DNA of 64,000 bases from Arion vulgaris (GCA_020796225.1 CM036762.1:50322407-50386406), one strand, 5' to 3'; positions 22,531-33,599 are shown, counted from the stretch's first letter. The notes: generated by a model not told the origin, from the sequence alone. Numbers and translations: made by a program.

Positions 22531-24925
22531 GTTCGTGGCACTGAATCTAAGAGTTACGATGTCCATGGCACCGAACCAAAGAGTTACGATGTCCATGGCA
22601 CCGAACCTAAGAGTTACGATGTCCATGGCACCGAACCAAAGAGTTACGATGTCCATGGCACCGAACCAAAGAGTTACGATGTCCATGGCACCGAACCGAC
22701 GAGTTACGATGTCCATGGCACCGAACCAAAGAGTTACAATTTCCATGGCACCGAACCAAAGAGTTACGATGTCCATGGCACCGAACCTAAGAGTTACGAT
22801 GTCCATGGCACCGAACCAAAGAGTTACGATGTCTATGGCACCGAACCAAAGAGTTACAATTTCCATGGCACCGAACCGAAGAGTTACGATATCCATGGCA
22901 CCGAACCAAAGAGTTACGATGTCCATGGCACCGAACCAAAGAGTTACGATGTCTATGGCACCGAACCAAAGAGTTACGATATCCATGGCACCGAACCAAA
23001 GAGTTATGATGTCCATGGCACCGAACCGAAGAGTTACAATGTCCATGGCACCGAACCAAAGAGTTACAATTTCCATGGCACCGAACCGAAGAGTTACAAT
23101 GTCCATGGCACCGAACCAAAGAGTTACGATGTCCATGGCACCGAACCGAAGAGTTACAATTTCCATGGCACCGAACCAAAGAGTTACGATGTCCATGGCA
23201 CCGAACCAAAGAGTTATGATGTCCATGGCACCGAACCAAAGAGTTATGATGTCCATGGCACCGAACCAAAGAGTTATGATGTCCATGGCACTGAACCAAA
23301 GAGTTACAATTTCAATGGCACCGAACCAAAGAGTTACGATGTCCATGGCACCGAACCAAAGAGTTACGATATCCATGGCACCGAACCAAAGAGTTACGAT
23401 GTCCATGGCACCGAACCAAAGAGTTATGATGTCCATGGCACTGAACCAAAGAGTTACAATTTCAATGGCACCGAACCAAAGAGTTACGATGTCCATGGCA
23501 CCGAACCGAAGAGTTACGATGTCCATGGCACCGAACCTAAGAGTTACGATGTCCATGGCACCGAACCAAAGAGTTACGATGTCTATGGCACCGAACCAAA
23601 GAGTTACGATATCCATGGCACCGAACCAAAGAGTTATGATGTCCATGGCACCGAACCGAAGAGTTACAATGTCCATGGCACCGAACCAAAGAGTTACAAT
23701 TTCCATGGCACCGAACCGAAGAGTTACAATGTCCATGGCACCGAACCAAAGAGTTACGATGTCCATGGCACCGAACCGAAGAGTTACAATTTCCATGGCA
23801 CCGAACCAAAGAGTTACGATGTCCATGGCACCGAACCAAAGAGTTATGATGTCCATGGCACCGAACCAAAGAGTTATGATGTCCATGGCACCGAACCAAA
23901 GAGTTATGATGTCCATGGCACTGAACCAAAGAGTTACAATTTCAATGGCACCGAACCAAAGAGTTACGATGTCCATGGCACCGAACCAAAGAGTTACGAT
24001 GTCCATGGCACCGAACCAAAGAGTTACGATGTCCATGGCACCGAACCAAAGAGTTATGATGTCCATGGCACCGAACCAAAGAGTTACAATTTCCATGGCA
24101 CCGAACCAAAGAGTTACAATTTCCATGGCACCGAACCAAAGAGTTACAATTTCCATGGCACCGAACCGAAGAGTTATGATGTCCATGGCACCGAACCAAA
24201 GAGTTACGATGTCCATGGCACCGAACCAAAGAGTTATGATGTCCATGGCACCGAACCAAAGAGTTATGATGTCCATGGCACCGAACCAAAGAGTTATGAT
24301 GTCCATGGCACTGAACCAAAGAGTTACAATTTCAATGGCACCGAACCAAAGAGTTACGATGTCCATGGCACCGAACCTAAGAGTTACGATGTCCATGGCA
24401 CCGAACCAAAGAGTTACGATGTCCATGGCACCGAACCAAAGAGTTATGATGTCCATGGCACCGAACCAAAGAGTTATGATGTCCATGGCACCGAACCGAA
24501 GAGTTATGATGTCCATGGCACCGAACCAAAGAGTTATGATGTCCATGGCACCGAACCAAAGAGTTATGATGTCCATGGCACCGAACCGAAGAGTTACAAT
24601 TTCCATGGCACCGAACCAAAGAGTTATGATGTCCATGGCACCGAACCAAAGAGTTATGATGTCCATGGCACCGAACCGAAGAGTTACAATTTCCATGGCA
24701 CCGAACCAAAGAGTTATGATGTCCATGGCACCGAACAAAGGTTACAATTTCCAGGCACCGAACCAAGAGTTACAATTTCCATGGCACCGAACCAAAGAGT
24801 TACGATGTCCATGGCACCGAACCAAAGAGTTACAATTTCCATGGCACCGAACCGAAGAGTTACGATGTCTATGGCACCGAACCGAAGAGTTATAATGTCC
24901 ATGGCACCGAACCAAAGAGTTGATC
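22531..24925. repeat. 30-bp array, about 80 units, expanded from SINE-G
   Basis: The unit is GAGTTACGATGTCCATGGCA then CCGAACCAAA. It has no stops in several frames, producing 833-residue and 788-residue frames on plus and a 743-residue frame on minus; these are artefacts. About 15 units (22921-23370) recur at a 630-bp offset (23551-24000). Variation concentrates at CpG sites. The last units (24730-24925) carry small deletions. Confidence 0.97.
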
Positions 24926-25299
24926 TTTGCCAGAACAAATACACATTCAACTTTTAGCTAAACTGAATTTTTTTTTAGGAACTGTTTTGTCAATTTTGTT
25001 GAAGTGAAAGAAAGATGATGTAAAGCTTCTCAGAATAAATGAAGAGGGAATAAAGAATTTCATTTAGATGACGTCAATATATACATAATCTCGGCATCAT
25101 TCTGATCTTTTTCTTGGAACATGAACGAGATTTTTTCTAGAGGAAACTGGTAGCAGACCACTTTGAAGATCGTTGTTGTTGGCTAAGATAACAAGTGATA
25201 TTTATCAAGATGTGTGGGTGTCACTTCGATTGAACAAATAAAGTTTGTTGATTTTTTGGTTCATTTTGGATCATCACTTTGATATTGAGATTCTCTGTT
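24926..25299. other. Unassigned AT-rich DNA
   Basis: No recognisable feature. The normal SINE-G tail expected after the array is absent. Confidence 0.4.
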
Positions 25300-25900
25300 G
25301 CAGGTTTTTTTATTCCAATGTTGTTTCAATCCTAACATATGCCAGAGATGGTTGGAAAATGAATAAAGATATAGAAGGTAAGTTGTATCAATCCTAACAT
25401 ATGCCAGAGATCGTTGGAAAATGAATAAAGATATAAAAGGTAAGTTGTATCAATCTAACATATGTCAGAGAGCGTTGGAAAATGAATAAAGATATAGAAG
25501 GTAAGTTGTATCAATCCTAACATATGTCAGAGAGAGTTGGAAAATGAATAAAGATATAAAAGGTAAGTTGTATCAATCCTAACATATGTCAGAGAAAGAG
25601 AAAGAGAGAGAGAGAGAGTTGGAAAATGAATAAAGATATAAAAAATGAGCTGAATGCATTTTCTTTCTTTTGTGCTCACCGCTATGAATTCAGGTGTAGT
25701 CAGGGCGCTTCTGATTTTTGCGTGAAGGCGTGCTTTCCTTATTTTCAGTGGTCCTCGCCATACAGGTGTGTATTCTCCGACTCCAGGGGTTTGTTGAGTG
25801 TATTTGAAAATAGATTTGTGAGAAAAATAATGAACATTAAGTGGGACAAATACAGGAGAGATTATGACATCAGAGAAATGTCTGGTCGTGGTCCACGGCA
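25300..25900 (+). mobile_element. LINE-T fragment with an internal array and a SINE-N insertion
   Basis: The plus strand reads SNVVSILTYA.GWKMNKDI, then about five tandem copies (about 62-bp units, 25315-25625) of that same segment. KNELNAF follows, then a foreign insert, then FENRFVRKIMNIKWDKY. The intact equivalent is on the minus strand at 59436-60003. Confidence 0.8.
25663..25795 (-). mobile_element. SINE-N inserted in LINE-T
   Basis: Splits the LINE-T frame between LNAF and FENR. Flanking GAATGCATTT and GAGTGTATTT look like a 10-bp target duplication with two mismatches. The body matches 31580-31737, including an AAAGAAAGA tail on the minus strand. Confidence 0.65.
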
Positions 25901-26640
25901 ACATAAGGCCGACTAGCTCAGATGGGATATCGAAAATTCCTGTTTAATAGGGGCTGGTTTTTGTATGTTTGATAGAATAATGTAAGCATTTTTGTAAGTT
26001 TACTGAATTCTATGCGTTCATGGCTATTTATTCCTGATACATATGAATAATACTGACATTGCTTAGTTTTAAACGTAACTTACAACATAATATAACCTTG
26101 ATTTAGTATGTTGTATTGTTTTTAAACAATAGATGAAAATAGATGTCTGAGAAAAATAATGAACATAAAATGGAACGAATTCAGGAAGTGATGAAATCAG
26201 AGACATGTCTGGTCAACCACTAGTGACAACTGTTATAAGAAAGAGAAGATGGAGATATGTTGGGCACACCTTGAGGAGAAATGATCAACGAATATCAAAG
26301 CAGGCATTGAAGTGGGATGCAAAGGGTTCAAGAAAGAGAGGACGACCTAAGGAGACCCTGAAACGAACTTTGCTGAGAGAGGCAGGAAATATCGGTCTCA
26401 GTTCCATGGAGGACATTGAGCGAGTTGCCCAGGATAGAGCGGTATGGAGAAATTACTTGCAGGCCCTATGTAACGTATAACGGTACGAGAGGAATTATTA
26501 TTATTATTATTATTATTATTGTTTTTAAAATGAATTAGTCTATATACAACAATACTGGAATGTGAGGATCACGCGACGGTTGTGGTCTTATTTCCTATAA
26601 TTTTTACATGAGCCCGCCGGCCGTATGTTATCGGAAGACT
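25895..26640 (+). repeat. Family I interspersed repeat, copy 2 (split)
   Basis: Left part 25895-26126 and right part 26518-26640 rejoin into a family I copy collinear with 53085-53400 once LINE-T is removed. Its start, GGCCGACTAGCTCAGATGGG, looks like the 5' end of a tRNA. Confidence 0.8.
26127..26517 (+). mobile_element. LINE-T 3' end, inserted in family I
   Basis: Reads about 110 codons on plus: RKIMNIKWNEF, a short frame break, RDMSGQPLVTTVIRKRRWRY, SRKRGRPKETLKRTLLREAG and VAQDRAVWRNYLQALCNV, then (ATT)n. ATTGTTTTTAAA flanks it at 26115-26126 and 26518-26529, a perfect 12-bp target duplication. It is a clean 5'-truncated retroposition. Confidence 0.92.
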
Positions 26641-26654
26641 CAGTATGAAACAGC

Positions 26655-26845
26655 TGTTAAAATATAGATAAATGAAGATATTTTGGCATATTTTGAGAAG
26701 AAATGATCAAAGAATCACAAAGTACAAAACACTGACACGAGTTTCTGAAATGGAATCTAGGAGGCAAGAGGGTAGGAAGACTTGAAGAGACACGGGAACG
26801 AACTATAAACAGAGAAAGAGAAAAACGGAAAGACCTGGAATAAAC
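26655..26845 (+). mobile_element. Degraded LINE tail
   Basis: Fragments in different frames resemble YFGIF.EEMIK, TRVSEMESRR and GRLEETRERTINRER of the same tail type as LINE-T. Heavily broken. Confidence 0.5.
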
Positions 26846-26864
26846 TCTCTCGCACGCTCGATCA

Positions 26865-27060
26865 CCGCCCAGATCGATGTACCAGATCTCCGCATAAACT
26901 CTATTCATGTGGAAATCTGATTCATGCAGCATTAGCATTGGTGTGTTTTACATCACATCTTCAGCACCATTTGAAGCTCTGGTGCTTATTCTTCGGCGAT
27001 GTGTCCGGTTTCAGCCAGCGTTTACTCTGTTCGCTCTCCGTTCTGTTGCCATCTTGTTTT
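26865..27060 (+). repeat. Family K interspersed repeat, copy 2
   Basis: Collinear with 1396-1620 (GATGTACCAGATCTC, ATTCATGCAGC, CATCTTCAGC, CGATGTGTCCGG, TTCGCTCTCCGTT). Confidence 0.65.
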
Positions 27061-27084
27061 TTTACGATGTGGGGTAGCTAGCCC

Positions 27085-27180
27085 CACTCCAACCTGCTAA
27101 GTCGCCTCTTACGACATGCGTGGTAGGTAACAGTGGTTCTATTCTTTACACTCCAATTTGGACCCCGGTAACCACTCGGG
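27085..27180 (-). mobile_element. SINE-A head fragment
   Basis: Minus strand reads GAGTGGTTACCGGGGTCCAA to the GTCGTAAGAGGCGACTTAGC block and stops. It lies beside family K, as in the first copy of that pair. Confidence 0.7.
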
Positions 27181-27799
27181 CGGGAATAAACTAAGATGAC
27201 TTACTTGAAACAGATCTGATTGAAGGAAATTTGTTGTTGTCTTCTGCTTCAAGAGGAATTACGAGAAAAAGAAGATGAAGTTGAGACCAGGCTTTTTATT
27301 TTACTTTGACAACTTTCAAATGTTAGCACGAAATAATGCTATCCTATTTCCAAGCCGATTTATCATTGCGACATCAATATAGAATATCTACATCAAATCT
27401 AGGTCAATGTTTCCAATTATAAATTATTTTCAATTACTGTTTTTGATTAATGCCATGCTATTTATACTCCAGCTCTGAAGGTAATTCTATTACAAATAAC
27501 ACGTTCCCATGGCGCCGCAATTTGATCTAAATTTAGATCTCTCACAAAGTTGTTGAATTTGGCAACAGACGTCAAAGCCGATCTAGTATTTGCCTTTGTG
27601 ATGGGCTGTGAGTGTGTTTATGTGTGTGAGAGATTGAGTGCGTGTGTGCGAGTGCGTGTGTGTGAGTGTACGTGTATGTGTGTGTGTGTGTGTGTATGTC
27701 TGTAACAGAAAGGAAGTTCACGATTGTGTGACGTGATTGGTTAGTGGTGGTTACCTTTATTTGTATAGTTCGTTGTCTAAGTTATGATTGATTATGTTG
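27181..27799. other. Unassigned DNA with a GT microsatellite
   Basis: A GT/GC-rich simple repeat lies at about 27600-27705. Nothing else recognised. Confidence 0.5.
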
Positions 27800-28285
27800 T
27801 ACTTGATGAATTTGATGTATTTAATGAATTTAAGGAATTTTGATGTATTTAATGAATTTTATGTATTTAATGAATTTAAGGAATTTTGATGTATTTAATG
27901 AATTTATGTTTTTAACGAATTTAATTAATTTTATGTACTTGGTGAATTTGATGTATTTAATGAATTTAAGAAATTTGATGTATTTAAAGAATTTATGTAT
28001 TTAATTAATTTTATGTACTTGGTGAATTTGATGTATTTAATGAATTTGATGTATTTAATGAATTTGATGTACTTAATAGATTTGATGTATTTAATGAATT
28101 TGATGTATTTAATGAATTTGATGTATTTAATGAATTTGATGTATTTGATGCATTTGGTGTATTTAATGAATTTGATGTATTTAATTAAGTTGATGTATTT
28201 AATGAATTTGATGTATTTAGTGAATTTAATTAATTTGATGAATTTGATTAATTTGATGAATTTAAAGAATTTGATGAATTTGATG
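27800..28285. repeat. 18-bp AT-rich minisatellite
   Basis: The consensus TTTGATGTATTTAATGAA is repeated about 25 times with frequent substitutions and length changes, more diverged at the edges. The MYLMNL-repeat frame over it is an artefact. Confidence 0.9.
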
Positions 28286-28349
28286 CCAACGGGAAATGTG
28301 GATGTTTATATTGGTTATTAAAACTAGAGGAATGTGGTAGTCTTTCTTT

Positions 28350-28460
28350 TCTTCAATCCTGTTTTGCCTCACAGTGTCAGGGTAAGGAGAGATTTCTAGA
28401 ACGATCCCTTGTGTGCGCTTCATAAAATAGTGTCTTTCGTCGCCTCTGTTATCTTTAAAA
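28350..28460 (+). repeat. Family H, unexpanded copy
   Basis: CAATCCTGTTTTGCCTCACA, GTGTCAGGGTAAGGAGAGAT and TTGTGTGCGCTTCATAAAAT align with both flanks of the 29-bp array at 2.1-2.7 kb, with the repeated motif present once. Confidence 0.7.
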
Positions 28461-28500
28461 GCAACACAATATGCTAATTCAAAATTACAGGGTGTTCAAC

Positions 28501-28552
28501 ATAAAAGTAGCCCAATTTACAGGCTTTTATTAGTCAATTGGGCTACTTTTAT
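28501..28552. repeat. Perfect 17-bp inverted repeat
   Basis: ATAAAAGTAGCCCAATT (28501-28517) and its exact complement (28536-28552) flank an 18-nt loop. It could be the end of a foldback element or a transcript hairpin. I see no host-gene context. Confidence 0.85.
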
Positions 28553-28554
28553 CT

Positions 28555-28775
28555 TATTACATTACAAGTTAAATTTAACAATAAGGAATATCACTATTAT
28601 TAACATTTTTCATCAATAAATAACAACGTACTCGTAGAATTGTGCAATGTTACAAAAAAATCTTACAGTATTCTATCAATCATATACAAAAACCAGCCGC
28701 CATTAAACAGGAATTTTGGTTTTCCCGTCTGAGCTAGTCGGCCTTATGTTGCTGGGGGCCACGGTTGAGCATATC
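28555..28775 (-). repeat. Family I interspersed repeat, copy 3
   Basis: Reverse complement matches 25911-26090, including the ACATAAGGCCGACTAGCTCA start and the AATAAGGAATATCA block (plus-strand sense). Confidence 0.75.
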
Positions 28776-29449
28776 TTTATGTATCTGTTTTCTACAAATG
28801 GAGATCTTGTGTTCTATTACAAATGTTCATGGTATGTTGTTTTTTGTCTTTCCTCTGTGGCATGGAGTAAAGGTGCTCGCCCCTCGCTCTAAATGTACAC
28901 GGTTCGTTCCCTAGTGCAAAAAGCGATCGGAATTATTTTCCAGAGATTCCTGATCTTAGAGTAGTTTAGATCAAGTCCTTAGTTCTGTCGGAGACAGACG
29001 ATAAAACGTAGATCCTGTGTTCAAGTTCAGCACGTAAAATAATTCTTGACATTTAAAAAATTGAAACGGGTAGGCTGCCAAACCGCTGCCCTCGCAAATT
29101 TTTTTTAAAAAGTTAGTCAAATATTTGCACAGAACTGGTTCACCTTCTACAAAATTACACCGGAGACACTCTATGTCTGTGTGTGCGTGTGTATGTATGT
29201 ATATGTGTATGTACATGTATGCATGTATGTATGTAAGTACGTATAGCGGGTCACGGTAGAGCGGTGTGGGCCGCATAGAGCACGGCGAGGCACGTAGAAA
29301 GCCCGGGTACTATCTGGTACTATCTCCAGTCGTTTCGACTTGTCTTGCCCCGGGATACAGATAGTCCTGGACGAGAAAGTGAGGTTGGCGAATAGCGCAA
29401 CCTTTCTTCACTTTAATCTAAATACCACGTAAGCTACTCTATAATCACC
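28776..29449. other. Unassigned DNA with a TGTA-type microsatellite
   Basis: A (TG)n/(TGTA)n-like stretch lies at about 29175-29250. The segment 29330-29449 may be the degraded end of LINE-D, but I cannot align it. Confidence 0.4.
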
Positions 29450-29530
29450 TCCGCACACACCAGAGAGATACAGCAGCACACGGCTGAGGATGTTGTCATC
29501 ATGGCTTGCGATGGACGGCTATTACATTAC
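29450..29530 (+). mobile_element. LINE-D 3' scrap
   Basis: CAGCAGCACACGGCTGAGGA and CATGGCTTGCGATGGACGGC are the inverse of the LINE-D 3' end at 30908-30965. Only about 80 bp remain. Confidence 0.6.
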
Positions 29531-29649
29531 ACTACATGTACGTATATGCGTGTGTGTGTGTTTGTTTGCATCTGCATATACATGTACACTATACTTGGTA
29601 ACAACTTTTCAGTCGACTGTGTCTATTTTTTCTAGTCTTTTTGGTTATT

Positions 29650-30080
29650 CATTACTAAACTGACATCAGTGTACTCGGGAGACCCATAGGTGCTCAGCCT
29701 CCCTCAACATATATCTAAGAGTATGCATACTGATGGTTCCTGTGGCTCGCTGGTTAAATACACTCCTTACTCTGTCCCTCAGGCATCCAGTTCTTCTTGT
29801 ACAACGTGTAACTCTAAACTACTTAAATCGCTTGATCGATTCAAAATCTATTTGAGTGTCTTCATCCAACAGTCAGTCAGGAAGAGACCGAAGAACAACC
29901 TCCCAACAATCGATGCTGTTGATGCAAGTATGTCCGCTATCTCATTACAGCAAACACCTACATTCCCATGACAGTAGATCCACGTACGCCACTGGAGGTT
30001 AGAAACTTCTATAGACAACATCCACTCATATCGAAACCTTTTGGATCTTGTGAAACATTGACTTCTAGTCTTCAAACACT
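29650..30080 (-). mobile_element. LINE-R tail with RNase H-like remnant
   Basis: The minus strand reads an RNase H-like segment (EWMLSIEVSNLQW.TWIYC, GNVGVCCNEIADILASTASI), then the LINE-R C-terminal stretch (SIKRF, a TRTG-like and HILR-like region) with frame breaks. The family motif is GHVGVYGNERAD; here the His is changed to Asn. Confidence 0.75.
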
Positions 30081-30899
30081 ACCAGATGTTATTTTTCGTT
30101 TACACTGCCCATAAAATATTCAGTTTTACACCAACCTACCCAACATTCCTTTATTTAACATATGTTAAAAGATAATATTCCTCCAAACGATTAAATCCCC
30201 TGATATGAAACAAATTAATATTCCACTTACGTCAAGGCAACTTGTTAACTATCCCACATTTTGAAATCTCTCAACAGTTTTAAATATCAATAACATATAA
30301 CTCATCCACTATATCACATTTCTTGTTAACATTTGCAACACATTCTCTCATCCATGAAGACATAAACACACATACAATATATCCTTTTAAAATTGTTATT
30401 TCAAAGCCGTCATCTGGTCATCCGCCCCTGTAACGTGGGAATATAAACTGTGTATCATAGAAATACGACACCGGTGCATTTCTGTAACAAAAACGGACAT
30501 AATTTCAAAGCCAGATACCCCACATCGAAATGCAAAAAGAGTTTATAAAGAAGATTTAAAAACCTGTTTGGTTGGTTAAGTATTGTTTGAAAAGCAATGC
30601 TTCCATAGAATTTAAATCAGATGATTTAATGTTGGATTGTTAAATATTTATTTGGCTTAGAGTTTTAAACATTCTGGTCTATTTTATAACAGAACACCGT
30701 TCAAGATGTCTTCAGTGAATAGGAAAGAGGCTCAACGATTGAAATTAGTTCAACTATTAATAGCGTACATATTTTGGTCTCTTTTCTTAAGTCTAAAATA
30801 TATTCTATAAATTGCACTCTAATACACATTTTATATTTTCTTCTTCTTCTTCTTCTTCCCCTTTCTTCCAGCATTCCACAATGGTAGTTCTACATCTTT
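30081..30899. other. Unassigned AT-rich DNA
   Basis: No recognisable feature apart from a CTT-rich stretch at about 30838-30860. Confidence 0.4.
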
Positions 30900-31500
30900 C
30901 GTCTTAATAATAATAGCCGCCCATCGCAAGCGATGATGACAACAGCATCAGACGTGTGCTGCTGCCCCTCTAGTGTCGAGAGGTGAGTGTAGATCTAATC
31001 ATAGAACACAGTCCCTTACCACAGGTGGGGCATACATGATCAAGGTTAGACATGTGGGTGTTCTGTGTTCTGTTTTTGCGTCTGCGCCTCAACGGCACAA
31101 CGATTCTCAGCTAAGCGAGCACCTCTTGTTACAGCGCCACATTTGGTGATCTTCACGCCAGGGATTCCCAGCACGTGGTGTCTATATCGAAGCATTGTAG
31201 AGACACTTTAAGAGTATCTTTAACGCGGTTTTTTTTTCCTGTTCATCAGCTGAACGTCTGCCCTTTTCAAGTTTGCCATACATCAACTGTTTGGTGATTC
31301 GTTTATCAGACATCCGAGCAACATGACCGGCTCATCTCACTTGGCCCTTCTGTAACAGGGTGTTGACGCTTGGAAGCTTTGCTCTTATGAGGACTTCGGT
31401 ATCTGGAATTTTGTCCTGCAAGTTTATTTTTAGTATTCTGCCTAGACAGCTTGTGTGGAAGTGGTTTAGTTTTCGTCTTAATGCTGCACTCACTGGTCAG
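30900..31500 (-). mobile_element. LINE-D 3' portion with zinc-finger-like tail
   Basis: In order on the minus strand, with frame breaks: LNHFHTSCLGRILKINLQDK, IPDTEVLIRAKLPSVNTLLQ, AGHVARMSDKRITKQLMYGK, LEKGRRS, TCWESLA and NLDHVCPTCGKG. The last is a CxxC half of a zinc finger seen at the C-terminus of some animal LINE proteins. It is truncated upstream of these motifs. Confidence 0.78.
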
Positions 31501-31579
31501 GTGTGCCATGGCAGGTCATTTCACTCTTAGTGTAAATTAGAAAATATCTGTAATATTTGCAGAATTTAATGTATGAAAA

Positions 31580-31737
31580 GACTTTAACGTCTAAGCCGGG
31601 AAAGGCGCGTCTGTATGGTGGGAGACACTGATAATAAAGAAAGCATGCTTTCACGCAAAAATTAATCAGAAGTGTCATACTAGGTGCTCTGACTACACCT
31701 TAATTCATAGCAGGCGAGAGCAAGAAAAGAAAGAAAT
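31580..31737 (+). mobile_element. SINE-N
   Basis: Plus-strand counterpart of the insert at 25663-25795: GTCTGTATGGTGGGAGACAC, AAGCATGCTTTCACGCAAAA, ACACCTTAATTCATAGCAGG and an AAGAAAAGAAAGAAA tail. Confidence 0.65.
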
Positions 31738-32461
31738 GACTGTAATTTAAAGTTCTAGAAACAAGTATGCAGAAGGTGGGTGGGTCAAATCCTTTCCTTG
31801 GTAACAATCAACCTCTTCTCCAATGATCCAGCGGGACTTGAACTCTTACCATTCGGCTCAATGCTATGTAGTGGTATCTGCATGTGTTTGTAAGTTGTTC
31901 TTTTGTTCCATATAATGTCTTTCACTTATATGGCCTTGGGGGAAGGAGGATCTTCCTGAGATCATCCAGCACTAGGCACATGAAGAGATTGGTAAACGTT
32001 TCAGAGGATTGCACAAGTACACTCTGAAGTGTGTTGTGCAGTTATTCATTTGATTATTAAGTGGTATGTTGTGTTTGGAGTCTAAAATGGTGCTCTGATC
32101 TCTCTTGTAAGGTGGGTGATGTTGTCGCATATGTCTGTAATCCAACCTGTTCCAATTTCAGTTGTTTCAGAGCCACAGCGTGGAGGTGGGATATGGTCTG
32201 GTAGTTGTTTCTCTGATCTGCTCATTGAGCTTTCAGCTTCTTCGGCTCAGTCCATGACACTGTAACCCTTCAGTTCAGTGCCACAAACCCAATTTAGTAC
32301 TGTCTTTCGCCCAGCTCACGAGTTGACATGGTCTAAGAGTTTTTGCCGTCAAATGCTTTCAATCTTACGCTGGGCCAGCGGCACATGTAACTTCAGCTTG
32401 TACCTGGCAACCGCATTTTCTAATTTTTACTCTTATTACCTTCTTCTCGCTCAACAGACAA
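31738..32461. other. Unassigned DNA with a possible tRNA-like remnant
   Basis: A reversed box-B-like segment (CGGGACTTGAACTC) lies near 31832 and may be a decayed SINE head. I see no supported gene. Confidence 0.35.
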
Positions 32462-32750
32462 TTTTCTCCTGAAACCTGATTTTTCGTGAAATCCGTTTTC
32501 CTAAATCTTACAATGGCAGCAGCGTGCATTGTAAATTACTTTACACTGGCAGCCGTGTGCTCAATGTACTCGTAATTAGTATTCCTCGCCATACAGGCAG
32601 ATTTTCTCCGACTTCAGAGGTACTCACGTTATCGTCCTGAGTAAGACCAGGGGACTCGAACAAATGCCGGACAGTAGGTTCGAACCCGATCTATGAGGCG
32701 TCTCACAGCTAGCAGGCCGAGCTACTATCAACTACTCTAGGCAGTCCCCC
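32462..32750 (-). mobile_element. SINE-P (tRNA head, poly-A SINE)
   Basis: Reverse complement of the copies at 45119 and 51798, from the tRNA-like head (CTAGAGTAGTTGATAGTAGC, box B GGTTCGAACC) through TCGGAGAAAATCTGCCTGTA to the region before the poly-A. The poly-A is lost. Confidence 0.85.
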
Positions 32751-32765
32751 GCCACAAACACCATA

Positions 32766-32876
32766 AATCTGGAGAATCTGTGGCTTTTCTGCCAGCCCGC
32801 GGAATTTAACCCGCACTCATAGAGGGCTTATCGCCCATCGTCCAACGCGCTAGAACACGCTGAGCAGGCGGGCAAT
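32766..32876 (-). mobile_element. SINE-G head fragment
   Basis: Minus strand reads GCCTGCTCAGCGTGTTCTAG, the box-B region GGGTTAAATTCC (one base off consensus) and GGCTGGCAGAAAAGCCACAG. It stops just before the 30-bp motif. Confidence 0.8.
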
Positions 32877-33012
32877 CTTGGTTAGTTCCAGCTCACTGAC
32901 CCTGGTCCCGTCTTGTTCCCTTAAACACCTGCTCATTTGACCTCATTATCTCACCTATTTCTGTACAGAAATATAAAATAACAACAATGACAACGAAGAA
33001 TAATTTTTTTTA

Positions 33013-33440
33013 AACATGTACAAAACAATCAAACAAATACTGAAGTTGAAATGCATGCACAAAACAATCAAACAAATACTGAAGTTGAAATACATGCACA
33101 AAACAATCAAACAAATACTGAAGTTGATATGCATGCATAAAACAATCAAACAAATGCTGAAGTTGAAATACATGCACAAAACAATCAAACAAATACTGAA
33201 GTTGATATACATGCACAAAACAATCAAACAAATACTGAAGTTGAAATACATGCACAAAACAATCAAACAAATACTGAAGTTGATATACATGCACAAAACA
33301 ATCAAACAAATACTGAAGTTGATATACATGCACAAAACAATCAAACAAATACTGAAGTTGAAATACATGCACAAAACAATCAAACAAATACTGAAGTTGA
33401 TATGCATGCATAAAACAATCAAACAAATGCTGAAGTTGAT
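33013..33440. repeat. 39-bp minisatellite, 11 units
   Basis: The core is ACAAAACAATCAAACAAATA then CTGAAGTTGA(A/T)ATACATGC. Frames are open on both strands because 39 is a multiple of three. A/T and ATACATG/ATGCATG variants alternate in part. Confidence 0.95.
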
Positions 33441-33599
33441 ATGCGAAGAATGTTTAAAAATTAGTACTGCTATTGTACAGAAAAATGTATGGGAATGAGA
33501 CAAATAAAAAAAAAGTAGAACTTATATATAAAACCAACCCGATAGCAGAAAGAAGGAAATAAAAAAGCTATCTTTACTTTTATTACACAGAAGCGCGTA

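Noticed and set aside
22456..24957. 833-residue open frame with GTEPKSYDVH repeats, and the long antisense frame
   Set aside because: The 30-bp unit lacks stops in several frames on both strands, and the sequence is explained as an expanded SINE-G motif. There is no splice, start or codon evidence for a protein.
32955..33503. Hydrophobic 182-residue protein (minus strand)
   Set aside because: Translation of the 39-bp minisatellite; equally open on the other strand.
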